The position numbers and the translations under genes are program-made. A model generated the notes under the pieces. The model had not been told where the DNA came from, searched no databases, and worked only from the letters and a program-made list of their open reading frames with translations. Below, piece after piece: positions 20,396 to 31,711 of a stretch of DNA of 64,000 bases. The DNA is from Peltaster fructicola (Eukaryota > Ascomycota > Dothideomycetes): the NCBI GenBank assembly GCA_001592805.2, contig CP051141.1, positions 186,001 to 250,000 of the forward strand, read 5' to 3'. Positions within the stretch are counted from its first letter, which is position 1. The number at the start of each line of letters is the position of its first letter.

Positions 20396-21490
20396 TTAGT
20401 CTTGATCGAGCGTAGGCACCGTAGCAACGTGCCCTGGGATAGGCCGTTTCTCATCCTCTGTCTCCAGATAGTTCCGGATCGTCCAATCGTAGACATGATC
20501 GTACGGCAACCCTTCCCTTGCGGCAAGGTTCTGGAAGCTGGCTCGAATCTTGCGATAACTTGGCATCTCTCCGCGCTCCAGCGTCTTCACCAGTTGCATG
20601 TACTGGCAGAACTCTTCCGGGAGTCCGAAGCATAACTGCTCCGGCGTCATCTGCATCTTCATCTCCATCACCTCTTGATTCGACTTCTTGCCGCGTTCCG
20701 CAGCCTGCCCATGCCACGGAAGCTTTCCGTGCAAAAAGTATATCAGCATGTAGCCGAGCGATTCGAGATCGTCGCCTGGGAATTGTACTGGCAGGGTGTC
20801 AGATGTTCAACGTACAACAGGCTCACGAGACTGTCGACCGACCTATGCCCCGGTGTGCCCTGATGCTTGCAAAACCGGCAGTCCCTACCAAGTGCTCCCA
20901 CCGTGAAATCTCTGCCTCACTCTCGATGCCGGGGTCGTAGTGTCGTGCCATGTAGTTGTCGACCAGCCCGAAATCGGTCATGTAGATGTCGTTGCTGTGA
21001 ATGCCCGTTCCCAGCAAGAAATTCCGAGGCTTGATGTCGCGATGGACGAAACCCTTGGCGTGTAGCGTCTCCAGTCTCACGAGCAGCTGATCGGTGATCA
21101 TCAGTATCGTTTTCAGCGTCAGCCTCCGTTCGCAATAGCAGAAAACATCCGCGAGGCTTGGTCCGAGCAACTCAAAAGCCATCACTCGGAAGTCATCGTG
21201 CCAACCAAACCAATACAAGCGTGGGAATCCTTTTTCGCCTTGAAATGATTCATATCTGCTGGCCTCGCCTTCCAGAAGTGACGGATCGATGGAGTGATGC
21301 TCCAACTTCAAGGCGACCTCTTGGTTGAGAGACAGATCTCTGCCTGCCTAACACTCAGCGCTTTGAGTTTGAGATCCGCGGTAAGCATACCCAGGAATAC
21401 AGCTCCGAAGCCACCAACACCGATCTGCCTGACGAGTGTGTATTTTCCGTCAATCGGCCTGTCATGCACCTTCTTGAGGAATGGATCCAT
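20396..21490 (-). CDS. Casein kinase 1 family protein kinase (divergent)
   Basis: Exons 21391-21490, 20843-21319 and 20396-20775 (minus) give 318 residues. Motifs: the Gly-rich loop IGVGGFGAVF, the beta-3 Lys in EVALKLEH, the catalytic loop VHRDIKPRNFLLG, DFG in MTDFGLVDNY, and the CK1-specific DDLESLGYMLIYFLHGKLPW, which shows the family. CK1 kinases phosphorylate acidic or primed Ser/Thr sites in many pathways. The protein is a divergent, short paralogue without the long C-terminal tail of Hrr25/Yck types. Both intron boundaries were chosen by frame: the first has a good GTATGC donor but removes several residues usual after the Gly-loop, and the second has a weak GTCGGT donor. It is divergent from the DUF7924 gene. 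Confidence 0.72.
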
Positions 21491-21862
21491 GGTTGTCGAT
21501 ACGACATGATAGCGTTCGGAGTGAAGCTTGACGTTCTGCACGCACGCAAGACATCCACGCACTCGGCACACTTGCCATGCTTGGCTGGTACGCGGAATGT
21601 CTCTCCACCAATTGTTCTCACACAGCTTTACCGCAAACACATGCGACAAAGACACATGCGTCAAAGACATATGCGACAAAGGCACATGCGCCACAGGCAG
21701 ATGGCTGTCAGGACAACGCAGTCCAAGGGTCATCGGCTCGATCGTGACTCACTCCTGTGTACATTGACACGACGCGCCTGGAAAATACAGGATTAGGCGT
21801 GAACCAAGACTGCAGCTGTTGTCTCGCACATATTCTTTCACTCCAGCCGACACAATACCTCG
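21491..21862. other. Divergent promoter, CK1 and DUF7924 genes
   Basis: A 372-base region between head-to-head genes. It contains a four-unit 15-base tandem repeat, listed separately. No TATA box was identified. Confidence 0.4.
21637..21696. repeat. Four tandem 15-bp units
   Basis: Four imperfect copies of ACACATGCGACAAAG at 21637-21651, 21652-21666, 21667-21681 and 21682-21696, with one to three differences each. They lie in the shared upstream region of the CK1 and DUF7924 genes. Confidence 0.88.
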
Positions 21863-23308
21863 ATGGCCTCCCTTCAAGAACACAAGCGCCACAAACACTC
21901 GTATGAAGCATCCAGCTATGTAGACTACGAGCGACCTCCGAGCAAACGACGCAAAGAACACTCGATCAAGCTCCCACCTCACGTTTGGGACGGACTCTCG
22001 GAAGTCAGATTAACTCGGAGGGCGCTGCAAGAGATCGACCGCCGAACTAAAGAGAAGGCATCTGTAGTTGCAAAAGACGCAGCGCCTAGGAGATATCAGC
22101 ATCTGTTGCGCTCTGACACACGCCGTCTCGACAAGTGCGCGAAGCAAGGAGGACCAGATTTGAGTAGGCTTCGAGGTGTCAGTATGCACCATAGACACCA
22201 CTCTGCTTGTACTGACACGAGACTCAGTACGCCGATCGTCCCACCAAGCAGACGATGAGCGGGCGAAGCTCACGAACGTCAAAGCGAGATCGTGTCTCTG
22301 GACTTAGAGCGAGCAGCTCCAGCAAGAAGCCGAGCACAACTGGGCCATACAATGCCGAGTTTGAGCAGATTTTGATCGACAATGGCGTGTATCCTGATGG
22401 CTATGAGCTTACTGAGGGAGGCCAACCGCCCGAACCGCACAATCTCGACGAATTGCGTCGCAGGCTGGCGCAGGCCAGACGATCGCTCTCGCCATCACGG
22501 TTCTCCAACGAAAAATTCCAAGACTTCCGGTACAACGATCGCCATGCAACTTCCGAACAGACTGTGATGACAAAGTCGTACCCACCATTTTGGGCGAGAA
22601 CGACCACAATCACTTCAGCTCCGGCAACGTCGAGTTCAGCAACATAAAGCAATTGGCCCCGAACTTGACGACGCCAAAGCCGGACCTGTTCTACGGCGCA
22701 GATCCATCCCATATCGAGTCCCGAATTCGTACCGATCTTGATTCATTCATCATTCCAGGGGGCGGCGTCCCGCCGCTCCCAACTACTTTCTCGAAGTCAA
22801 GGGGCCGTCCGGCAGAGGAGACGTGCTACAACGGCAAGCAACCTACGCAGGCGCGATCGGCGCACGTGCTATGCATCACCTGCAGAACTACGGGACAGAG
22901 CCGTCGTACGACGGAAACGCGTATTCCACCACAGCGACTTACTTCGCTGGCCAAGGGATTCTGCGATTGTACGCGACGCACCCTCGAAAGTCCGCTGGTG
23001 GCTCCATCGAGTATCACACAACTGTGGTGGACACCTACGTGCTGGTCCATACGTCTGACGCTTTTCGTCAAGGTGTTGCCGCATTTCGCAACGCGAGAGA
23101 TCTGAGCAAGGAACACCGAGACCGCTTCATCAACGAAGCGAACGCCGTTGCACGTACCCTGCCAGCGGATGCGCTGTCCTCCCGCATGTCACAGAGCACA
23201 ACTGATCGTTCAGTTGTTGCCGGTGAGTCACCCGGTTCAGAGACGTCTATGGACGAACTTGCTCTCGATCATGAGAAGCGGTCGAAGCGGCCGCGCCAGC
23301 AGATATGA
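21863..23308 (+). pseudogene. DUF7924-type fungal protein, frame interrupted twice
   Basis: Exon 21863-22177 and a second exon from 22228, joined by a 50-nt GT-AG intron in phase 0, encode an N-terminal basic region with PPHVWDGLSEVRLTRRAL and GGPDLSRLRGYADRP, as in this large family of unknown function. The conserved domain then continues in three different frames: RRSLSPSRFSNEKFQDFR (frame 1), ILGENDHNHFSSGNVEFSN and KPDLFYGADP (frame 2, from about 22590), and NYFLEVKGPSGRGDVLQRQA, GARAMHHLQNYG, GNAYSTTATYF and AFRNARDL (frame 3, from about 22785 to the stop at 23308). Each switch is explained by a single missing base. It is either a young pseudogene or carries two sequence errors. These genes are numerous and often variable in filamentous ascomycetes. 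Confidence 0.75.
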
Positions 23309-23394
23309 GGATGCGTTCCGAAGAGGGGTTTGAAGATGGAAGGTTTCACCTGCTCAATGTGAGAGCTGGGACATTGGCTATAGCATTGTCATCG

Positions 23395-23660
23395 TATGAA
23401 TTTGATCTTCATCTTACTCCGACGTCGGCCAGCTTTTTTGGTCCTCGACACCGTGCTCTTTGATATCTCCAACCTACGAGCTGACGAATCTGTCTGGGAG
23501 TGCCCTGCAGTCGATATGCCAGACCTCTCAAGTAGTATGCTAGTAAGCGCTTGTCGTCGGGAACGATCATCCAGTAGAAACAAGCTTGTGGTTATGCGTG
23601 CCACCCTCGCACTACGTCTCTTCATGTATGCAGCTGAGACGAGAAGGTCAATCCTAAATG
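23395..23660 (+). repeat. Diverged direct repeat, copy 1
   Basis: By eye it aligns with 27195-27440 in the same orientation at roughly three-quarters identity, with small gaps. Anchors include GCCAGCTT, TCGACAC(A/C)GTGCTC, ATGCT-GTAAG--CTTGTCGTCG-GAAC, AAACAAGCTT and the end block GC-GCTGAGACGAGAAGGT. Confidence 0.7.
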
Positions 23661-25700
23661 AAAGCTGACAGCAAGAATGCAATCTTCGTATGTTATTGGC
23701 ACTCGCAGGGGCCTGCTGCCCGACTCACTGCAACTGCGAGCAATGGTATGCTGATCATGTTGTACTGTCGTCTGGGACGATGAAGTGGTGGTCATGATTG
23801 AAAAGTGGTGCTGGTCTGCTGTAGAATAGTGAGCTTCGTCCAATATCAGCTTACCTGCACCTCATCAACCAGGTCTTATGCTTCCTGGACAAGTCATCGC
23901 TCTCGACGCACAGCCTTTCTCTGCTGGTAAAAGACAATCAGATATGGCAGCTGAAGAAAGATGAATCGTAAGACTCCCGCGGGGAGCAATTCAACACAGT
24001 TGCGGAGTGATGTCATTTAGGTAGCCAAGTCCTTCTGATCGCACCTCTTCGTCTGCTTTACTTCCTTGTCTACTGCTCAAAGCTACTTGACACCACTGCA
24101 TCGTCTCTCTTTGTGTCCATCATATGCGGTGTCGCTAGCCCTGGAAGATGTCAGCCAGGTCGCCCACAGCCAGATCGCTATTATACGTGGTCAGATCTCA
24201 TGCAACATCTATCGCCTCCGAGAAAAGCAGACAAAAGCTGTCAGTGAAGGTCATCAATTTCCGCAGCTGAAGCTGTCATAGCCGACGAGCATCAATGCGC
24301 ACTCCCTGAACCTCGATGTCTTCTAACTCAGCAGACGCTCGAAGCGACAGCAGACACTGAACACAAACGCGAAGGTCAATGCTGTGCTGATTGCTTTCAA
24401 GCACCATCCGTAATGACGTTGATCTTCTGTGCTATCTCCGAATACGACAGCAGGCTTACCATACTGTGGTTCGTGGCTTTTCTAAGATCCTAGGCTTCAA
24501 AGAGACTTTTTGTGAATCCTGCAGGAGCGACTGATCAGGTTCTGCCGCAGAAATCACCACCTCGCGCGAGGGACCGCTCATGGTGAGGCAGGGTTGTGCG
24601 TTATCGCCATAACTCGCAGGCTGTCTTGCAGAGAGTGCTCTTGTGGACAACAACAGCATTGCCTGGGTAAATCGCCTGGCCATCGAGAGTCCTTCCGACG
24701 ATCTGCACAGATCAACCTGCATCGATGGATTGCAGAGGTGCATGTCCTCGACGACAACAGCAATCTTACATGCTACATTGAGCTTGGCAATGCAGGATCA
24801 GCAGGAGTCTCGCATGAAACAATGAGCTTGGCGGAGCTGACATATTCTAGCCACAATACAGAGGATTGTACCTCGACAAGCAATTGCAGTAAGCGGTCTC
24901 ACGAACCGTAGCAGTCTCATAACCGAGATGCTGAGCTGACGGACTTAGTTTTCTCAGTCGCCGGCACATTCTCACGGACTTTGTTGGCTCAACCTAATAA
25001 AGTCGAGAGTAGCTGCCAGTATATACTGAGCATGACGCTCCGGAGTTACTAAGATTCTCGGCATGGACACTCTTGTTGCCTTACAAGCTGCTCGTGCCGA
25101 TATACTCAGTCCATGGTTCGGAACCACTCATACGGTAGGCGTCCGTGCCAAATGCTAACTTGATCGCAGCACATCGCCAGTCGGTCTAGGCATGATTGGA
25201 ACGTGGACTGAAGTCGTCGATGTAACGCTTCGAAGTGCTGCGGATTAGCAGCATTCTGGTAAGCACGGATTGTATCGTGCGCTGCAACGCTGCTAGCATC
25301 GTCCAGCTTACATCGAGAAGGTCGAATCTATGCTGCGATATAGCTGACTGGGCCCGACCCGGCACCTCTAAGAAGACATCCGCTCTGGCACACCGGGTTC
25401 AAGTCGTCAACGAGCTTACATTGTGTGATACTGCTCAGCATTTGCACAAGTCGACGTAGTCAGCAATACAGGCAACATAAGCTTCTGGCTTATGAAGAAT
25501 GAATAGGCTCTTTATGCTTCCCACAGCGCCACCGTGTATGGTTGCTTGAACCTCGGTCGATCCTCACCGTGACTGCCTGCAGCTCGTATATCTCACTCAG
25601 GATTGTGCGTTTATTCTTAGACTTCCTGGTTCAGAGCCATTGAAACATACAAACACTACACTAGACAGATAGACAGGCAGCCAGGGATGACATTCGTCCT

Positions 25701-25708
25701 TATAAAAG
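25701..25708 (+). promoter_or_regulatory. TATA box of the GH28 gene
   Basis: TATAAAAG lies 87 bases before the ATG at 25788, in a normal position for an inducible fungal promoter. Confidence 0.65.
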
Positions 25709-25787
25709 ACAGGAAGCACTCGGTCAGTAAGCTCTTACACCACAACACTACGATCAGTCTCTTCCCTCATCGCAATCTCAGTTCAAA

Positions 25788-27193
25788 ATGCACTATCAAG
25801 CAGTTCTGCCAGCGGTCTTACTTCCATTCCTTGGAGCAGCAATAGCAGTACAGAGCGAAGCTCCAGCTGTACCTGTCTTCAAACCAGTACCATACGATAA
25901 GGCGCCTCCTTACTATCCTGGCGCGCCATACACATTTCCTCCACGTGAGACGAGAACCAAGCACTGCTCTATCGAGCCACAAGGTAGCGGTCAAGATGAT
26001 AGTCAGAACATCCTCAAGAACTTCAGCGAGTGCAAGGAAAACGCCAAGATTACTTTCGAAGAAGGCACTTTCAACATCGAAAAGATAATGAAGGTGGAAG
26101 GACTCAAAAACGTGCATATCGACATCAAAGGTACCTTGCTGTGGAGTGAACATGTGGACTATTGGCTGGCCAACTCAATGCCGATACCAACAAACTTCCA
26201 ACTCCAAAGCACTGCTTTCATCCTCGGCGGCGACCACATCCACATGAGAAGCAGTAACGGTAAAGGCACCTTCAATGGGAATGGCCACATCTGGTATGAC
26301 AAGTTTGAGTAAGCCTGATGTTATCGAATAGCCAGTAGCACCAACTGACATGGACATCTAGCTTGGTCACCAACAAAAAGGGGCGACCACATCAGGTCAC
26401 CTTCGAAAAGCTCACCAATTCTGTGGTCGAGGGCATCAAGTTCATAAACAGTCAGATGTGGACAATGTCCATCACAAACAGCGACTCAGTCCTCTTCCAG
26501 GACATCTATGTCAACAGCACAACGGAGAGTGGTCATGGTCCACCAAACACTGATGGCGCGGATACACTTGCGAGTAACAACATTGCCTTTGCCCGTTGGG
26601 TCATCCAGAATGGTGACGATGGCATCTCATGCAAGGGCAACAGTTCGAACATCCTCATCGAAGACATCGTCATGCACACAGGCTCCGGTCTAGCCATGGG
26701 TTCAATCGGCCAGTACTGGCGACAACATGATTACATTGTCAACGTCTACGCACATCGCATTTGGGCATACAATACCTGGCACGCCATGTATCTGAAGACA
26801 TGGTCAGGCGACAAGTCTCAAAACCCACCACCGAATGGCGGCGGCGGCGGTCTCGGTCTCATGTGGAACATCACGCTCAACGATACCACAATCTATAACG
26901 TCGGAGAGCCGTTTAACATCGACCAGTGTCTTACATACACGCAGGGGGACAAGCCAAATTGTGACAGCTCGAAGTTCGAGATCCTTGACATCAAGGTTGA
27001 GGACATTAAGGGCACAATGACTGGCGACTACAATGACGTTGCAAGTCTTCATTGCTCAGGTGCTGCTCCTTGCAAGGGGATCACAATATCGGATTATGAT
27101 ATCACCAATGCGAAGACTAACGCTAAGGTCACGAAGATCTTGTGTGATCCGAAGAAGACGCTGGAAACGAAAGGCTTCACTTGCGCAGCATGA
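25788..27193 (+). CDS. Secreted GH28 pectin-degrading glycosidase
   Basis: Two exons, 25788-26308 and 26362-27193, separated by a 53-nt GT-AG intron, give 450 residues. A signal peptide (cleavage after about residue 20) sends it to the wall or medium. The right-handed beta-helix family GH28 signatures are present in order: PPNTDGAD with a catalytic-type Asp, then NGDDGISCKG, where the usual GDDC has Gly in place of Cys, then GSGLAMGSIGQY and RIWAYNTWHAMYLKTW. GH28 members are endo- or exo-polygalacturonases, rhamnogalacturonases and xylogalacturonases. The modified motifs, without the HG-GGS and RIK consensus of endo-polygalacturonase, point to an exo- or rhamnogalacturonan-type enzyme. The promoter has a TATA box. 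Confidence 0.9.
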
Positions 27194-27194
27194 T

Positions 27195-27440
27195 GAAAGG
27201 CATTCATCGCCAGCTTCCTTGACTTTCGACACAGTGCTCCTGACATCTAAAACTTTCCAAGGTGCCTGTTGTTAATGTGCCAAACTACTCGGCGGCGGAA
27301 TCCAGCAACTCTTATAGCATGCTTGTAAGAACTTGTCGTCGAGAACAATGTATGTATTGTGAAAACAAGCTTTTTTATTGATTAGGCGCGCCACTCTCGC
27401 TACATCTCTTCACCATTGCGGCTGAGACGAGAAGGTTTCA
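27195..27440 (+). repeat. Diverged direct repeat, copy 2
   Basis: Same-orientation relative of 23395-23660, starting just after the GH28 stop codon and ending about 100 bases before the annexin ATG. The two copies flank a block of about 3.5 kb that contains GH28. Confidence 0.7.
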
Positions 27441-27543
27441 GCCTTGCATTGTGCGCCCGGCCTCCTCATCGTCTCTTTCGCATTTGCAAGAGCTCTTGTT
27501 CGACAAACCGCACGCACGACGATTTCGGAGAGCAACAGCAGAC

Positions 27544-29794
27544 ATGTCATTGAGACCCGACGATCGGTCCTCTAGGACACGCGATAGATCAAGCACGCGA
27601 GATCGTGATCGGTCACGAAGCAACGTGCGACGAGAAAGCCCTCCCTCGACCGTTGGCTACGGCGACAGAACGCCTGGCTCGTTTGGGGACCCATCGTATG
27701 AAGTACGTGCACCTGAAGGCGCTTCGAGAACATCGTCATACACTGAGTACTACTCTTCGAAGACTACTGGAGGTGCGCCTTACCCGCCTGAGGACCGATA
27801 CGACCCTCGCTACGAGCAGCCTCAGTATCGGGAGCCTGACCGCTATGAACGCCGCGAGGAGTTCGATCGAAGCAGGGATGATCGAGATCGGGGCCGGGAC
27901 GACAGACACGATCGACATCGCAACGACGACGACGATGAATTAGCTTACGGAAGCTCAAGACACCCATCACGACAGTATAGCGAGTCGATTATCAAGTCGA
28001 AGTCAGAGCCAGACGACAAGCACAGATACTCCTTGGGCAGGACTGAGTCGCAGACATATAAGACGACTACATTTGCCCCTGAAGGAGCTCGATATGCTCC
28101 TCCACCAAGCAGCTACTCGTCGAAGTACGATGACGATCGTTCTGACCATCGTCGACAGTCCAGTGTGACATTCGAGCGAGACACTCGTGTCGTCGAGACT
28201 CGTCCTGAGCCACATCGTCAAGGTAGCTCCTACGAGCGAGACACCCGCGTTATCGAGACAAGACCTGAGCCGTACCGACAAGGCAGCTCGATAGAGCGAG
28301 ATACTCGTATTATTGAGACACGACCAGAGCACCATCGACAGTCAAGCAAGACCTATGAACGAGATACTCGTGTGATTGAGACTAGACCAGAACCTCATCG
28401 CCAGTCGAGCTCGACCTACGAGCGTGATACTCGGATCGTAGAAGTCACCCCAGGCGGCCGTGATCGTCAAGGCTCTGATCTCTCACGTGTGACAAGAACA
28501 TCGTCGAACAGTCTGGTACCTGCTGGGCTGAGTGCAGGTATGCATCGTCTATCGGTCAGTGGCAATCGACCAGATGTGCATGCTCTTGGAGGCGCAGGTG
28601 GACTGCCTCCTCCGTCGCCACTGCTTGAAGCCTACCACGGCACATACCAATCCATCTCCCCTATGCCAACAGCTATGCGTATGGCCGATGACGATCTCGA
28701 CGACCTGCCTAGCCTGGACTACAGCAAGCATAGCAAGGTCACCATCAAAGAGAAGAAGCACGTCAAGCTCTACGACCCTGAGCAGGATGCTCGGACGTTG
28801 GCGAAAGCATTGAGCTCGTCCTCGCCTAATGCTGATGTTATCTGCGACATCCTTCCTCCTCTCTCGGACGACCAGATCTGGGAGTTGCGCAAGGAGTACA
28901 AGAAACAGGTCAAAATCTCAGGCAAGGGTATCAACCTGTCCAAGCACCTCAAGATGAAGCTGTCCGGTAACTTTGGTAAGGTCGTGTATGTCACGGCTCT
29001 CGGCCGATGGGAGAGTGAAGGCTACTGGGCCAACTTCTTCTATCAGTCGCACGGCTCTCGTCGTGAGCTGCTCATCGAGTCACTGATGGGTAGGACTAAT
29101 GCTGACATCCGCTCGATCAAAGATGAGTTCAAGGATAAGCGTTACAACGATGATCTTGTCAGATGTATGGAAAAGGAGCTGAAGATGGACAAGTTTCGGT
29201 CAGCTATCCTGATGGCTCTCGAAGGACGTCGTCAAGAAGAGCAGGACGTTTATCCTCAGGAGTATCGCGATCGCGACGTCGATGTGCTTCATCGTGCTAT
29301 TCGTGGCTCTGGAAGTGAGTCGGCAATGCTGGAGGTGGTCGTCAGACGCAGTGATGCTCATCTGCGAGATCTGCTCAGGCAGTACGAGAAGATGTATGGC
29401 GAGAACTTCGCTCGGGTAGCATTGAAGAAGTCCAACAACCTTGTTGTAAGCCGAGAGTGCCGCAGAGCTGTAGCAGCACATCACTAACGATATGCAGGGA
29501 GAGGTGATCGCACACATCTTGAACGGCGTCATCAACAAGCCAGCTCGTGATGCCCTGCTGTTGAAGCACGCCATCAAAGACATTGCAGCCCACAACAAGG
29601 ATGATGAGCTTCGATATGAGTTGCTGATCTCCAGGCTGGTGCGACTGCACTGGGATCGCCTACACATGATGCGAGTCAAGAAGGAGTACAAGGAGAAGTA
29701 CGGCAAATACCTCGAAGACGACCTGGAGCACTCGACGAAAGGAGACTTCAAGGAATTCGTAATCGCACTATGCGAAGTACAAGGGCCGAGGTAG
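27544..29794 (+). CDS. Annexin-like protein with long repeat-bearing N-terminus (ANXC4 type)
   Basis: Exons 27544-29445 and 29498-29794 join in phase 0 to 732 residues. The first 390 residues are charged and disordered, rich in Arg, Asp, Ser and Tyr. Residues about 210-310 hold five tandem copies of a 19-21-residue unit with the core YERDTRVIETRPEPHRQ. The C-terminal 320 residues form annexin repeats: DARTLAKALSS, LLIESLMGRTNADIRSIKDE, LHRAIRGSGSE and a last repeat across the intron, GDFKEFVIALCEV. Annexins bind acidic phospholipids at membranes, usually through calcium at GxGT-D/E sites; those motifs are degenerate here, as in the ANXC4-type proteins of other filamentous fungi. The stop lies one base from the stop of the convergent AspRS gene. 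Confidence 0.85.
28171..28475 (+). repeat. Five in-frame tandem repeats in the annexin gene
   Basis: Five units of about 57-63 bases, each coding for a variant of (Y/F)ERDTRV(I/V)ETRPEPHRQ(G/S)SS. The last unit is the most diverged. Length is always a multiple of three. Confidence 0.9.
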
Positions 29795-29795
29795 T

Positions 29796-31549
29796 CTATG
29801 GAATCAACCTCGCGGGATCACGAGGGAACAGACTTGCTAGACGCACGTTCGGCAGACCCAGCCATAACATGACGATTCTCTCCAGACCGATACCACCTCC
29901 AGCGTGTGGAGGACAGCCGTATCTGAAGGCATTGACGTAGTCCTTGAGTCCATCGCTCGCAGGGTCGACAGGTGTGACGGCCTCCTTCATACGCTTCTCC
30001 AGGTATGCAGCGTCGTGGATACGTTGTGCTCCAGACATGATCTCCTGTCCTCGCATGAAGAAGTCGTAGCTGTTGCTGTAGCCAGCATTCGGATTCTTTG
30101 GGTCGTAGGCTTGTTGTGTCTCGGCAGATGGCATTGTGTAGAATGGTCGGATGGCAAGTGGGAATTTGTCGAGAACGTAGAAGTCTGAGCCGTACTTCTT
30201 CAGCACCAGTGCGCCAAGACGCTTCTCATCGGGTGTCGATAGATCGTCGAAGTCGCCAATCTCGACGCCGTCATCTCTAAGCATTTGTATGCCCTCCTTG
30301 AAGTGAAGTCGAGGGACCTTGCCTGCTTGTGGAAGTGCGAACTCGTCAACGTGATACACAGATCGTACGAGCTCGGTTTCCTTCTGATAGCGTGTCCTGA
30401 GACCGTTGAAGATGAATAGCATCAGCTCTTCGATAAGGGACACAACCTCGTGGTAGTCCTCCTCGAATGCCATCTCCAGATCGAGACCGGTGAACTCGGT
30501 TAGATGGCGAGCTGTATTGCTGTTTTCAGCTCGGAAGATAGGTCCTACTTCCATTACACGCTCAAATCGAGCTGCGATCAGCATCTGCTTGTACAGCTGA
30601 GGTGATTGCGCAAGGTAGGCCTTTGTGTTGAAGTACTTAACCTCAAAGACATTGGCACCACCCTCTGACGGAGCACCAAGCAAACGAGGGCTGTTGATAC
30701 CAATGAACTTCCTCTCTCGGAGGAACTCTTGGAACAGTGCAATGACGCCATCCTTGATTGTGAAGATAGCGTGGTTGTGCTTTCCTCGCAGATCGATCAC
30801 CCTGTTGTTCAGTCGTGTATTGAGGCCCACCAGAGGTCGTCCTTCTTCAGACTGCTCCTCACCTTCTGCAGGGAGTGGTCGTTCTGCATCGGCGACCTGC
30901 ATTGGTAGTTGCTGGTCAGCCTTTGCGAGAACGAATAGCTTCTTGACATGAAGCTCGAGGTGTGAGATTGTTGTGCTCTTGACTGGCTCTTTCGGCTTCT
31001 TCACGACACCATGGACGAGCACCACACTCTCAGCTGGGATCTTGCCTGCAAACTTCACCATCTGTCTGCTAAGGGTGTCGCTCTCTGCTACCACCGCCTG
31101 TATTGTGTCCGTCTCTTGCTTGAATGTCAAGAACGCCAGCTTAGCGCCTTGCGCTCTTGCATTGTCAACTACACCTCTGAACACGATTTGTGGTCCACCT
31201 GCTTCGTCAAGACTCGTGGTGTCGTTGAACTGCTCTGCGATCTCGGAAAGTGACACTCGTGGGACGTGTTCGGTAGGAGGAATGTACTCTTGCGATCCAA
31301 GGAGTGGAAGGTCGCCATAGTCTTCCTTCGAGATGTCGTTGGCTTCTGCTGCCTTCTGCTGAGCTTCTTCAGCTGCTTTGCGCTTGGCTGCTTTCTCTGC
31401 CTGTGAAGTGTGAGACAATCCTACCAATGCATCTTTTGACCAACCTTCTCCTTGTCTTTTGCTGCCTTTTTTAGGGCGCTCTTGGATGGGCCTTTCTCGC
31501 CGTCCTCTTCGACGTCCTTAGGACGCTCTGGTAGCTGGTTTTCTGCCAT
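29796..31549 (-). CDS. DPS1: Cytosolic aspartyl-tRNA synthetase
   Basis: Exons 31445-31549 and 29796-31400 (minus), with a 44-nt intron, give 569 residues. It charges tRNA-Asp in the cytosol. A Lys/Ala-rich N-terminal extension typical of eukaryotic AspRS (binding tRNA) precedes the OB-fold anticodon-binding domain (FRGVVDNARAQGAKLAFLTF). The class II catalytic domain shows FIGINSPRLLG, motif 2 in VGPIFRAENSNTARHLTEFTG and motif 3 in GGGIGLERIVMLWLGLPNVR. The protein ends LFPRDPARLIP, a conserved end for this family. The start ATG at 31549 is 162 bases from the divergent RRT8-like gene. Confidence 0.96.
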
Positions 31550-31711
31550 GACTGTGTTGATCACTGCTGCGAAATTTCGCGGGGTGTGTAGTAAAGTGAG
31601 GGACAGAAGTGAGTGGTATCGGGAAGGTATCCCGACTCAACGCGTGACGTCACTGATATCGAGGTCAATATACTTGGAAATATTGATGTGATCTGCAAAC
31701 ATACAACAACA

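Larger units (their letters stand above)
23309..25787. other. 2.5-kb region with no recognisable gene
   Basis: Long for this compact window. It starts with a diverged copy of the sequence found again at 27.2 kb (listed as a repeat). Several short frames exist on both strands, but none shows a motif, an ATG-led exon chain or protein-like composition. No terminal inverted repeats or transposase remains were seen. The last 100 bases form the GH28 promoter, with a TATA box at 25701. Confidence 0.45.
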
